Under the pieces are notes generated by a model. That model was not told where the DNA came from. It made no database searches and saw only the letters and a program-made list of their open reading frames with translations. The position numbers and the translations under genes were made by a program. This document shows, piece by piece, positions 1 to 5,721 of a stretch of 6,160 nt of DNA. The stretch's first letter is position 1. Each line of letters opens with the position of its first letter. Source of the DNA: CAZFIO01 sp964519585 (GTDB lineage: Bacteria; Bacillota; Clostridia; Tissierellales; Tissierellaceae); contig CAZFIO010000117.1 of assembly GCA_964519585.1 (NCBI GenBank), positions 1-6,160 of the forward strand, given 5' to 3'.

Positions 1-255
1 TCCAAATTGCTCTAAAGAAACATCAGGTGCTATGATGTAGTTGTCATCTGGTAGATTTTTCATTATGTCTTCTGAAGCCTTTAAAAGCACCTCTTCAGCT
101 ACCAGTTCATCGCCCTTATCATCTGGTTCTTCTCCTCCATTGGAAACTGGTGGTTCCTCTCCTCCATTAGGAGCCTCTTCTGGTTTACAGCCAGTGACAA
201 AAGACATCAGTAAAATAAGTACTAATAAAAAACTTAAAAATCTTTTACCTCTCAT
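1..255 (-). CDS. Lipoprotein, N-terminal part (gene cut by the window edge)
   Basis: The minus strand is open from an ATG at 255 to the window edge (85 codons, no stop), so only the N-terminus is visible. A GGGGG core (264-268) lies 8 bases upstream and supports this start. The protein begins MRGKR, then a hydrophobic stretch, then the lipobox V20-T-G-C23, so it is predicted to be exported, cleaved before Cys23 and lipid-anchored on the outer face of the membrane. Residues 24-50 form a Pro/Glu/Gly-rich linker with two copies of an NGGEEP unit. Residues 54-85 start a folded region (ASEDIMKNLPDDNYIIAPD). This resembles the stretch that precedes a rhodanese-like domain in some clostridial lipoproteins, but no catalytic part is visible and the resemblance is from memory. 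It is transcribed away from the sugar operon and shares its upstream region. The lipoprotein call is firm; the function is not. Confidence 0.85.
   Translation of the reverse strand, partial: MRGKRFLSFLLVLILLMSFVTGCKPEEAPNGGEEPPVSNGGEEPDDKGDELVAEEVLLKASEDIMKNLPDDNYIIAPDVSLEQFG
124..168 (-). repeat. Two-copy 18-bp repeat encoding the lipoprotein linker
   Basis: On the plus strand TGGTTCTTCTCCTCCATT (124-141) and TGGTTCCTCTCCTCCATT (151-168) match at 17 of 18 bases with a 27-base period. On the coding (minus) strand they encode two NGGEEP units separated by PVS. This is a low-complexity spacer behind the lipid anchor and could vary in copy number between strains. Confidence 0.8.
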
Positions 256-283
256 AATGTAATCCCCCTTCATATTATTCGTT

Positions 284-339
284 AGGTATTTAACAATGTT
301 TGTGAAAAAAATACCTTACACTATTAAATTAACATTGTT
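284..339. repeat. Two interleaved inverted repeats upstream of the lipoprotein gene
   Basis: AGGTATTT (284-291) is complementary to AAATACCT (309-316), and AACAATGTT (292-300) is complementary to AACATTGTT (331-339). The arms are interleaved (A-B-A'-B'), so both stems can form together only as a pseudoknot-like fold; otherwise they compete. The segment lies in the likely leader of the minus-strand lipoprotein gene. The sequence is AT-rich, so chance is possible and a function is not established. Confidence 0.4.
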
Positions 340-370
340 TTTGACATATGTCAATGACATAAGTCAAAAA
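338..370. promoter_or_regulatory. 33-bp palindrome, probable tandem TetR-family operator
   Basis: The segment is centred on base 354, and 15 of its 16 arm pairs are complementary (the only mismatch is 346/362). It is built from two overlapping 14-bp dyads offset by 13 bp: the perfect palindrome TTGACATATGTCAA (341-354) and the near copy ATGACATAAGTCAA (354-367). TGACA-n-TGTCA dyads are a common form of TetR-family operator, and tandem overlapping dyads suit binding by two dimers. A TetR-family gene sits at the end of the operon whose first gene begins 114 bases downstream, so autoregulation of that operon is the simplest reading. On the minus strand the dyad contains TTGACA (354-349), which could be the -35 of the divergent lipoprotein gene, so that gene may be controlled too. 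The symmetry is directly visible; the assignment to this regulator is inference. Confidence 0.7.
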
Positions 371-404
371 GTATTCCTTTTTTTGTAAGTAATTATTTTT
401 TTCT

Positions 405-434
405 TGGAAACTACTATACAACCTTTAGTTTCCA
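405..434. promoter_or_regulatory. 9-bp inverted repeat, possible second operator
   Basis: TGGAAACTA (405-413) and TAGTTTCCA (426-434) are perfect reverse complements separated by 12 bases. The half-sites are 21 bp apart centre to centre, two helical turns, which suits a dimeric regulator on one DNA face. The right arm overlaps the candidate -35 (429-434), a position where binding would block transcription. The sequence does not match a catabolite-response (cre) element. It is unlike the TetR-type palindrome upstream, so it would need a different protein. It could instead be a hairpin in a longer leader RNA. Confidence 0.45.
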
Positions 435-456
435 TGTTGATCTAAGGATATAAGAT
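429..456 (+). promoter_or_regulatory. Candidate promoter of the sugar operon
   Basis: The best pair I find near the first gene is TTTCCA (429-434, 4 of 6 to TTGACA) and TAAGAT (451-456, 4 of 6 to TATAAT) with a 16-base spacer. Transcription would start near 463, giving a leader of about 20 bases. The neighbourhood is AT-rich and offers alternatives (TATAAG at 449-454, TATACA at 415-420) without good -35 partners, so the exact promoter is uncertain. Confidence 0.3.
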
Positions 457-472
457 ATATATCAAATCAATT

Positions 473-479
473 GGAGGGG
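473..479 (+). promoter_or_regulatory. Ribosome binding site that decides the GTG start of the symporter
   Basis: GGAGGGG lies 5 bases before the GTG at 485. An ATG at 483 overlaps this GTG in another frame but meets a stop after ten codons, so the GTG is the start. The next in-frame ATG (503, codon 7) has no comparable site. Confidence 0.8.
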
Positions 480-484
480 AAAAT

Positions 485-2164
485 GTGGATACTTCTAAAA
501 AAATGTCTAAATTAGAAATGTTTGTCTTTGGGAGTGGTGACTTGTTTGGCGGCGGAGCTCAATTGGTAATCGGCTTCTTCTATTTAAGATTCTTAACAGA
601 TGTGGTAAGAATTAACCCTATTTTAGCAGGTACTGTTATCTTGATATCAAAGATTTGGGATGCCGTAAGTGACCCTATTATGGGTTCAATCAGTGACAAT
701 ACTCGTGGTAAGCATGGTAGAAGGAAGCCCTATCTCCTGGCAGGCTTTTTCTTAATTTTAATCGCCTTTACCCTCCTATGGTATGCTCCAAACTTTACCA
801 GTCAGGGCTTAAAGTTTGCCTTTGTAGTTTTTTCCTATCTTTTCTACTCAACTGTATCTACAATTGTTATGGTTCCATATACAGCTTTTTCTAGTGAAAT
901 AAGTCAAGATGTAAGAGAAAGAGGTAGGGTCAATGGTGCCCGCTTGTTTTTTTCACAATTGTCTTCCCTTATAGGTGCAGTCTTACCAATGGTTATTGTT
1001 GGTATGTTTCCTGAAAAAACAGGATACATACTTATGGGCCTTATTTTCAGTCTCTTTTATGCCTTTCCCTTTTTAGCTATTTTCTTTTTATGTCAGGAGC
1101 GTATGCCTGTACCTAAAGAAAAAACAAGTTTTTCCCTAAAGAAAACAATTTCACCCTTTAAGATTAAAACCTATAGGATTTTAATTGGAATGTATCTTGC
1201 TGCCTTCTTTGTTATGGATGTGGTTAGTGCAGTCTTTACTTATTATATGACCTACTTAATTGGTAGAGAGGATTTATTGGAATTAGTTCTTGGTACTATG
1301 TTGATTACACAAATACTTGCCTTGGCCTTTGTTGTAATTTTATCTGAAAAAATTGGAAAGGCAAAAACTTTTATTTTAGGAGCTAGTATATTTATCCTTG
1401 GGGCCTTTGTCCTTGGCCTTTATAATCAAAACTGGCCTGTCTATAGTATGTTTATTATAGCTTTTGTTGTAGGCCTTGGTTTGATTGCCTGTATAGTTAT
1501 GCCCTGGATGATGTATCCTGATGTAACAGATATATCTGAACTAGCCTTTGGGGAAAGGCGTAGTGGGGCCTTTGCTGGTTTTATGACCTTTCTAAGGAAG
1601 TTTTCTTCTGCAATTGGTATTTGGCTAGTTGCACTTATGCTTCAATTTTCAGGCTATATTTTGCCTGGAGATGTAATTGTACCAGTGGATTCTTTCGTTG
1701 AGATTAATCCCCAGGGACAGGTTCTTATAGATGTTGAAAATGATGGTATACAAGATCTCCTTATAGATATAGATAAAGAAGAGGTTACATTTCTTTCTGA
1801 TCTTCAAATGGATTATGTTTTTTATGATAACCATGTGGAAATGAAAGATAAGAATAATGACCAGCTATCTATTGTAGTTGAGAAGGACTTAGGTGTTTCA
1901 AAGGCTTATGATTTTCATAACAATTCAACTATAAAATCTACAAAGTCCTTTAATCAGCCGGCTTCCTTTATACTAGGCCTTCGTATTGTAGTTTTTGTAT
2001 TTCCAGGCCTCCTACTTTTACTTGCAATATTACTAGCCAAGAAATATCCTCTCACTCCTGAAGTACATGGGGAACTTTTGGAATACAACAAATTTATTAA
2101 TGGCCAGTCAGAAAAAGAAGTTTCAGAAGAGGATATTCAAAAACTTAAAACCACACTAATATAA
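485..2164 (+). CDS. GPH-family (MelB-like) sugar:cation symporter with an extracellular insert
   Basis: This is a cytoplasmic-membrane secondary transporter of the glycoside-pentoside-hexuronide (GPH) family in the major facilitator superfamily, with about 12 predicted membrane helices. The diagnostic motif after helix 2 is clear: K56-x-W-D59-x3-D63-P-x2-G, then SDNTRGKHGRRKPY (residues 70-83). D19, D59 and D63 fit the cation-site acidic residues D19, D55 and D59 of MelB. At 559 residues it is about 100 longer than usual; the excess lies between GY390-391 and NQP490-492, in the loop between the last two helices, predicted to face outside. The insert is hydrophilic and includes D416-V-E-N-D-G-I-Q-D424. 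As first gene of the operon, just before an unsaturated uronyl hydrolase, it probably imports unsaturated uronic-acid oligosaccharides. The family is confident; the substrate is inferred from context. Confidence 0.93.
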   Translation: MDTSKKMSKLEMFVFGSGDLFGGGAQLVIGFFYLRFLTDVVRINPILAGTVILISKIWDAVSDPIMGSISDNTRGKHGRRKPYLLAGFFLILIAFTLLWYAPNFTSQGLKFAFVVFSYLFYSTVSTIVMVPYTAFSSEISQDVRERGRVNGARLFFSQLSSLIGAVLPMVIVGMFPEKTGYILMGLIFSLFYAFPFLAIFFLCQERMPVPKEKTSFSLKKTISPFKIKTYRILIGMYLAAFFVMDVVSAVFTYYMTYLIGREDLLELVLGTMLITQILALAFVVILSEKIGKAKTFILGASIFILGAFVLGLYNQNWPVYSMFIIAFVVGLGLIACIVMPWMMYPDVTDISELAFGERRSGAFAGFMTFLRKFSSAIGIWLVALMLQFSGYILPGDVIVPVDSFVEINPQGQVLIDVENDGIQDLLIDIDKEEVTFLSDLQMDYVFYDNHVEMKDKNNDQLSIVVEKDLGVSKAYDFHNNSTIKSTKSFNQPASFILGLRIVVFVFPGLLLLLAILLAKKYPLTPEVHGELLEYNKFINGQSEKEVSEEDIQKLKTTLI

Positions 2165-2203
2165 ATAGGTTTCCTATATTAAGCCTGAAAGAGAGGGGAA
2201 AAG

Positions 2204-3268
2204 ATGGATAAGATATTTGACACTATATTGGAACTGGCTGATGCTTCTTGCAAAAGATTGGCTCCTGAGAAGTTGCCATGGATGTGGGGTGAGGCCCTAC
2301 TTATGCATTCTTTGGGCCAAATTGATGAGACACTAAATGAAGATAGGTTTACTAATTATATAAAAAAATTTGTTGATTATCATATTGAAAAGGGAATCAA
2401 AGTCAACCAATCTGATAAACTTGCACCAGTACTGGCAAGCTACTATTTACAAAAGAAATTTCCGGAAATGTCTTATAGTAAGATTACAGATAGGGGTCTT
2501 GACTATATTAAAAATACAGAAAAGGTTATTGATAATATGCCCAACCATCTGGGTTTTTCACTGGAAGGGAGATTCTACCCTAAGAGTATTTGGGTTGATT
2601 CTATAATGATGTATGGGGTGTTTACAAGTCTTTATGCTAGGGAACAAAATATGGAATGGTTAATGGACTTTGCTAAAAGCCAGCCTGGACTCTTTAAGAA
2701 ATATCTGCAGGATCCTGAAGATAAACTTTTTGTCCACAGTTATTGGGTTAAGTCACAAAGAAAATATCCGAAAAAACTGTACTGGGGTCGTGGAAATGCC
2801 TGGGTCATATCTGCTATGCCTATGCTTATAGATAATCTGGATAAGGGGCCTGAAAGGGATATAAGTATTGAAATTCTACAGGAGGTTAGTGGGGCTATAA
2901 GGAAATATCAGCGGGTTGATGGATACTTTGAATCCCTCTTAAATAGGCCAGGGGAAAGTCCTAAGGAAAGTAGTGCAACTGCCTTGGTAGCGTCTGGTTG
3001 GCTCCATGGTGTCAGGTGTGGATATATAGATGAAAGCTATAGAGAACCAGCCTTAAAAGCCCTAAAGGCAGTTGTGGACGATTTGCGCTATAGGGATGGT
3101 TTACTTAGTATGCCCTATATTTCAGGCCCATCTATCGCTATGCAATTGATACCTAGGCTTGGCTATAAACTTCAGTATAGCTTTCAAAAGTCTAATGACT
3201 GGTCTTATGGTCTAGCTGGTCTTTTCTTTGCGGGGCTTAACTATTATAAACTTATGCTTGATATATAA
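2204..3268 (+). CDS. Unsaturated uronyl hydrolase, GH88/GH105 type (YteR/YesR-like)
   Basis: Family members are intracellular (alpha/alpha)6-barrel enzymes that remove the 4,5-unsaturated uronic acid left at oligosaccharide ends by polysaccharide lyases, by hydrating the double bond. At 354 residues without signal peptide or membrane segment, length and location fit. Motifs in order: D71 in SDKLAP, W130-V-D132-S-I-M-M, H178 in FVHSYW, Y193-W-G-R-G-N-A-W200, and ESSATALVASGWLHG. D71 and D132 are 61 residues apart, the same spacing as the key aspartates D88 and D149 of the GH88 enzyme UGL; D132 is the expected acid/base catalyst. The YWGRGNxW motif favours GH105 over GH88. The start has GAGAGGGG 5 bases upstream, and the gene begins 39 bases after the symporter. 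Whether the substrate is rhamnogalacturonan-derived (EC 3.2.1.172) or another unsaturated uronide cannot be read from the sequence. Confidence 0.9.
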   Translation: MDKIFDTILELADASCKRLAPEKLPWMWGEALLMHSLGQIDETLNEDRFTNYIKKFVDYHIEKGIKVNQSDKLAPVLASYYLQKKFPEMSYSKITDRGLDYIKNTEKVIDNMPNHLGFSLEGRFYPKSIWVDSIMMYGVFTSLYAREQNMEWLMDFAKSQPGLFKKYLQDPEDKLFVHSYWVKSQRKYPKKLYWGRGNAWVISAMPMLIDNLDKGPERDISIEILQEVSGAIRKYQRVDGYFESLLNRPGESPKESSATALVASGWLHGVRCGYIDESYREPALKALKAVVDDLRYRDGLLSMPYISGPSIAMQLIPRLGYKLQYSFQKSNDWSYGLAGLFFAGLNYYKLMLDI

Positions 3269-3300
3269 TTCTTATATTATGGAATTGGGGAGGTAATCAT

Positions 3301-4068
3301 ATGTCAGATAAGGATATAAATATGACTATAAAAATGGGTGCAAAATCCTTTAAGGGGATTTATGATCTAAGTCTAGGAAAGGAAATTAATGAGGAAGAAA
3401 TTGAAAGCCTATGTAAATTTGTAGATGCCAGGTATGATTGTGCTGATTTTAGGGTAGTTGTTCTTATTAAAACCTTGTATGAATACAAAAGCTTCCTATC
3501 AACACCTATGCAAGAACGGATAAAAAACTGTCTATTGGATTTTAAATACTGGATGGATGAACCAGGTGAGGACCCTATGTGTTATTGGTCTGAAAACCAT
3601 CAGATCATATTTCATACCTGTGAATATCTTGCAGGCCAACTTATGCCTGAGGAGATATTTACAAATAATGGTATGACAGGGTTAGAGCATAAGGCTAAAG
3701 CAGAAGGTAGGATACTACAATGGCTAGAACATAAATGGTTATATGGCTTTATTGAGTGGCATTCAAACACCTACTATGAAGAGGACATAGCCCCCCTAGT
3801 ACTGCTGGTAGATTATGCTGAAAATCCTGAGATAAGGGAAAAAGCTAGGATAATTTTGGACTTATTATTTCTTGACCTAGCGCTTTATAGTTTTCAAAGT
3901 TATTTCTCCTCAACTTCTGGTAGATGCTATGAAAAGCAAAAGAAAGATGGCCAAGCTCAAGATACCCTACAATTATATAAGTGGGCCTTTGATGATGACT
4001 TTTTTGATTATGATTATGAAAGAATTTCATCTGTAGTCTTTCTAACCATGAGGTATCAGGTACCCTAG
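3301..4068 (+). CDS. N-terminal fragment of the large unknown protein (255 aa)
   Basis: This is what translation yields if the TAG at 4066 terminates. The start is well supported (GGGGAGG at 3287-3293, 33 bases after the hydrolase stop). The fragment is acidic, rich in Trp/Tyr and predicted mainly helical, compatible with part of an alpha/alpha toroid. Conserved-looking sites are F80-K-Y-W-M-D-E-P-G near codons 80-88, W96-S-E98-N99-H100 with H105, and E152-W-H-S-N-T-Y-Y. The clustered Glu, Asn, His and Tyr look like an active-site face, but no catalytic assignment is possible. The fragment ends at MRYQVP, with no domain boundary apparent there. If the stop is real, the product probably lacks a complete fold. 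Confidence 0.7.
   Translation: MSDKDINMTIKMGAKSFKGIYDLSLGKEINEEEIESLCKFVDARYDCADFRVVVLIKTLYEYKSFLSTPMQERIKNCLLDFKYWMDEPGEDPMCYWSENHQIIFHTCEYLAGQLMPEEIFTNNGMTGLEHKAKAEGRILQWLEHKWLYGFIEWHSNTYYEEDIAPLVLLVDYAENPEIREKARIILDLLFLDLALYSFQSYFSSTSGRCYEKQKKDGQAQDTLQLYKWAFDDDFFDYDYERISSVVFLTMRYQVP
4066..4068 (+). other. In-frame amber codon within the large unknown gene
   Basis: The codon follows Val-Pro (GTA CCC TAG) and precedes Ile-Ile-Lys-Leu-Ile. It is one base from GAG (Glu), CAG (Gln) and AAG (Lys); Glu would read naturally as VPEIIKLIA. The other genes whose ends are visible stop with TAA (symporter, hydrolase, TetR, M20) or TGA (this gene), so TAG ends no other complete gene here. That is suggestive but too few genes to show that TAG is recoded. 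Confidence 0.7.
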
Positions 4069-4119
4069 ATAATTAAATTAATTGCTAAGGATAAAAACCC
4101 TGGGATTATAAAAGATTCC

Positions 4120-5127
4120 ATGGGCCTATCACTTAAGGAAGTATCCAAGGAACTAGGCATGGAGGATATGGATGTTGCCGGGGCCTATCTATGGCAAATG
4201 GAAGCCTTTACAAATGTAGAATCAATCAATATGACTATGGATATGTTTAATGCCTATAATATGCATAACAATGTGTTTTTAAAGGACCTAAAGATGATTA
4301 ACTATAAAATCCTAAGAAGACTAGGACTACTTCCCCTGCTGGTAAAGATCCTAAACCCCTCTACCCAGGGAGTAGCCATACAAAGAAGCAATAATTACAC
4401 TTATAAAACAGCGGACTATATGCTGTCCACATCTATGAGGTATCATCCAGGAGAATTTGGGGACCAGCAGCATATCTGGCATGCAGCTTTGCCAAATAAT
4501 ATAAATGTCTTTACCACCCATCCTGGAGCCCCCATGTTTGATGACAATGCTAGGAATTTTTCACCAGACTACTGGGTGGGTAACGGAATTTTACCAGATA
4601 GTATCCAGGAGAAAAGTATCCATATAAGTACCTATAAGCTAGACCAAAGGAAGGGGTTTTTAGAAAGAAACCGGCAATTCTTTACCCATGCCTACTTCCC
4701 TAGGGATAAATTCGATGAAGTAAGATTTTTGGATAAGAGGGTATTTGCCCGAATTGACAACACTTATATACAGTTGATTGGCTCCCAGCCAATAGAAGTT
4801 GTAAATGGTGAAGAGCTAATTCAAAGAGGGAAATTTACAGTATGGGTTTGTGAGTTAGAAACTTCCAAAAATGCAGGCTCATTTGCTGACTATATAAATG
4901 AAGCCATGAGGTATGACTTGCAAGTCAGTGGTTCTCTATGTAATTATAAAAATATTTCTCTAAAATATAAGGGCGATTATAGGGTGAATGAAGAGCTAGT
5001 CAATACCCAATATCAACGTTTAGAATCTCCCTATGCTAGGGTTGAAAGAAAGCCAAAGGAAATAAACTTAAGCTATGGTGACCATAGCTATAGTCTAGTA
5101 TTTAATGAAGCTATAGAAAGAAAATGA
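4120..5127 (+). CDS. C-terminal part of the large unknown protein (335 aa from the first ATG)
   Basis: An automatic caller would start here, but the ATG at 4120 has no Shine-Dalgarno sequence at proper spacing, the bases before it (GATTCC) are not purine-rich, and the frame is open back to 4069. It is therefore probably the distal part of the gene beginning at 3301. The first 90 residues look helical; after RYHPGEFGDQQHIWHA (about 107-122) comes FTTHPGAP, then YWVGNG, THAYFPRDKFDEV and a beta-rich end (RIDNTYIQLIG, FTVWVCELE, GDHSYSLVF). Such motif order recalls the C-terminal part of helical-toroid plus beta-sandwich carbohydrate enzymes, but the family is not identified. The frame stays intact over 335 codons, so the interruption is recent, a base-calling error, or tolerated. 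The TGA stop lies 10 bases before the regulator's GTG. Confidence 0.65.
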   Translation: MGLSLKEVSKELGMEDMDVAGAYLWQMEAFTNVESINMTMDMFNAYNMHNNVFLKDLKMINYKILRRLGLLPLLVKILNPSTQGVAIQRSNNYTYKTADYMLSTSMRYHPGEFGDQQHIWHAALPNNINVFTTHPGAPMFDDNARNFSPDYWVGNGILPDSIQEKSIHISTYKLDQRKGFLERNRQFFTHAYFPRDKFDEVRFLDKRVFARIDNTYIQLIGSQPIEVVNGEELIQRGKFTVWVCELETSKNAGSFADYINEAMRYDLQVSGSLCNYKNISLKYKGDYRVNEELVNTQYQRLESPYARVERKPKEINLSYGDHSYSLVFNEAIERK

Positions 5128-5137
5128 AGAAATTAGT

Positions 5138-5683
5138 GTGAAAATGGATCAGAAAAAAATATTGATAAAGACAGTACTAGACCTTTTTGAAGCAGAGGGT
5201 AGTGGTTTTACCATGGATCAGGTGGCAAAAAAAATGAAAATTAGTAAAAAAACCATATATAAGGAATACGGGAATAAGGAAGATTTGCTAATGCTTATAG
5301 TTGAGGCTATATTCAAGGGTATAGAGGATAAACTCTTGGCTATAGGTGAAAATACAGAATATAATAGCCTGGAAAAGCTTGTAAAAGTTACCTGTGCCTT
5401 TCCTGATGTGAAGGATATAGACTACCATAAAGCTATAATGATGAAGAGTGATTTTACAAGACCCTATGAAAGGTTTATTCATTATATAGAGGACAATTGG
5501 AGCTTTACCCATGAACTATTTGATAAGTGTATTGAGGAAGGATATTTACAAAAGTTTGATTTTCAAGTATTTCGCCTCATAATTTTGGGAATAACAAAAC
5601 AAGTCCTAGATAGTGATTTCCCAAATCCAGAAGTCATGCTAGAAACTTGTATAAAACAAACCTTTAAAGGCTTCGCACCTTAA
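5138..5683 (+). CDS. TetR-family transcriptional regulator
   Basis: The 181-residue protein has the usual TetR length and layout. The N-terminal helix-turn-helix domain is clear: a first helix (residues 5-20), F24-T-M-D-Q-V-A-K-K-M, then I35-S-K-K-T-I-Y-K-E-Y-G-N-K-E-D-L-L, where ISKKTIY is the recognition helix and YxxYGNKEDLL the family signature. The C-terminal ligand/dimerisation domain (about 55-181) is not similar to a class I can name. The start may be GTG 5138 or ATG 5144 (two residues shorter); both have only a weak purine-rich stretch (GAAGAA) upstream. The gene begins 10 bases after the preceding stop, so it is probably the last operon gene and translated by coupling. Its likely target is the palindrome at 338-370, which would make it autoregulatory. 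The inducer could be an intermediate of the imported sugar, though sugar sensing is not the commonest TetR role. Confidence 0.9.
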   Translation: MKMDQKKILIKTVLDLFEAEGSGFTMDQVAKKMKISKKTIYKEYGNKEDLLMLIVEAIFKGIEDKLLAIGENTEYNSLEKLVKVTCAFPDVKDIDYHKAIMMKSDFTRPYERFIHYIEDNWSFTHELFDKCIEEGYLQKFDFQVFRLIILGITKQVLDSDFPNPEVMLETCIKQTFKGFAP

Positions 5684-5692
5684 CACGGGCAA

Positions 5693-5712
5693 GGTTTGGG
5701 TCACCCCAAACC
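5693..5712 (+). terminator. Hairpin between the convergent operon end and M20 gene
   Basis: GGTTTGGG (5693-5700) pairs perfectly with CCCAAACC (5705-5712) around the loop TCAC. It starts 9 bases after the regulator stop. The plus-strand downstream sequence (CCTCTTAATTTAATATTTT) is U-rich but has no uninterrupted U-tract, so it is an imperfect intrinsic terminator for the operon. On the minus strand the following bases are GC-rich, so it is less convincing for the M20 gene. Confidence 0.6.
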
Positions 5713-5721
5713 CCTCTTAAT

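Larger units (their letters stand above)
3301..5127 (+). pseudogene. About 608-codon protein of unknown function, interrupted by one in-frame TAG
   Basis: Codons 1-255 and 257-608 lie in one frame, separated only by TAG at 4066-4068. The 17 codons between that TAG and the next ATG (4120) are open and read like protein (IIKLIAKDKNPGIIKDS). The second half has no ribosome binding site, while the first has GGGGAGG 7 bases before its ATG. This points to a single gene of about 600 codons. The N-terminal half is mostly helical with W96-S-E-N-H100-x3-F-H105; the C-terminal half has FTTHPGAP (404-411), Y424-W-x-G-N-G429 and THAYFPRxxFDEV (462-474). I recall large uncharacterised bacterial proteins with a WSENH-x3-FH motif but cannot attach an activity. 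The helical-then-beta layout resembles polysaccharide lyases and toroid glycosidases. No signal peptide is seen, so it should act in the cytoplasm. A GAG-to-TAG change would be the simplest origin of the stop. Confidence 0.75.

Noticed and set aside
41..262. Plus-strand 73-codon Ser/Pro-rich reading frame
   Set aside because: It is the antisense of the lipoprotein gene, has no ribosome binding site, and its serine-rich content is the complement of the Gly/Glu linker codons.
341..369. Plus-strand promoter using TTGACA (341-346) as -35
   Set aside because: No TATAAT-like hexamer lies 16-18 bases downstream (the bases there are TCAAAA), so the TTGACA is better read as an operator half-site.
2165..2177. 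Small hairpin ATAGG-TTT-CCTAT after the symporter stop
   Set aside because: The 5-bp stem has no U-tract and the next gene follows immediately, so it is not a convincing terminator.
4052..4064. GGTA-TCAGG-TACC hairpin just before the TAG as a readthrough signal
   Set aside because: The stem has only 4 bp and lies upstream of the stop, whereas stimulatory elements usually lie downstream.
5124..5141. Five-codon minigene (MKKLV) overlapping the TGA of the large gene and the GTG of the regulator
   Set aside because: It has no ribosome binding site of its own; such short frames are common by chance, and the regulator start explains the spacing.
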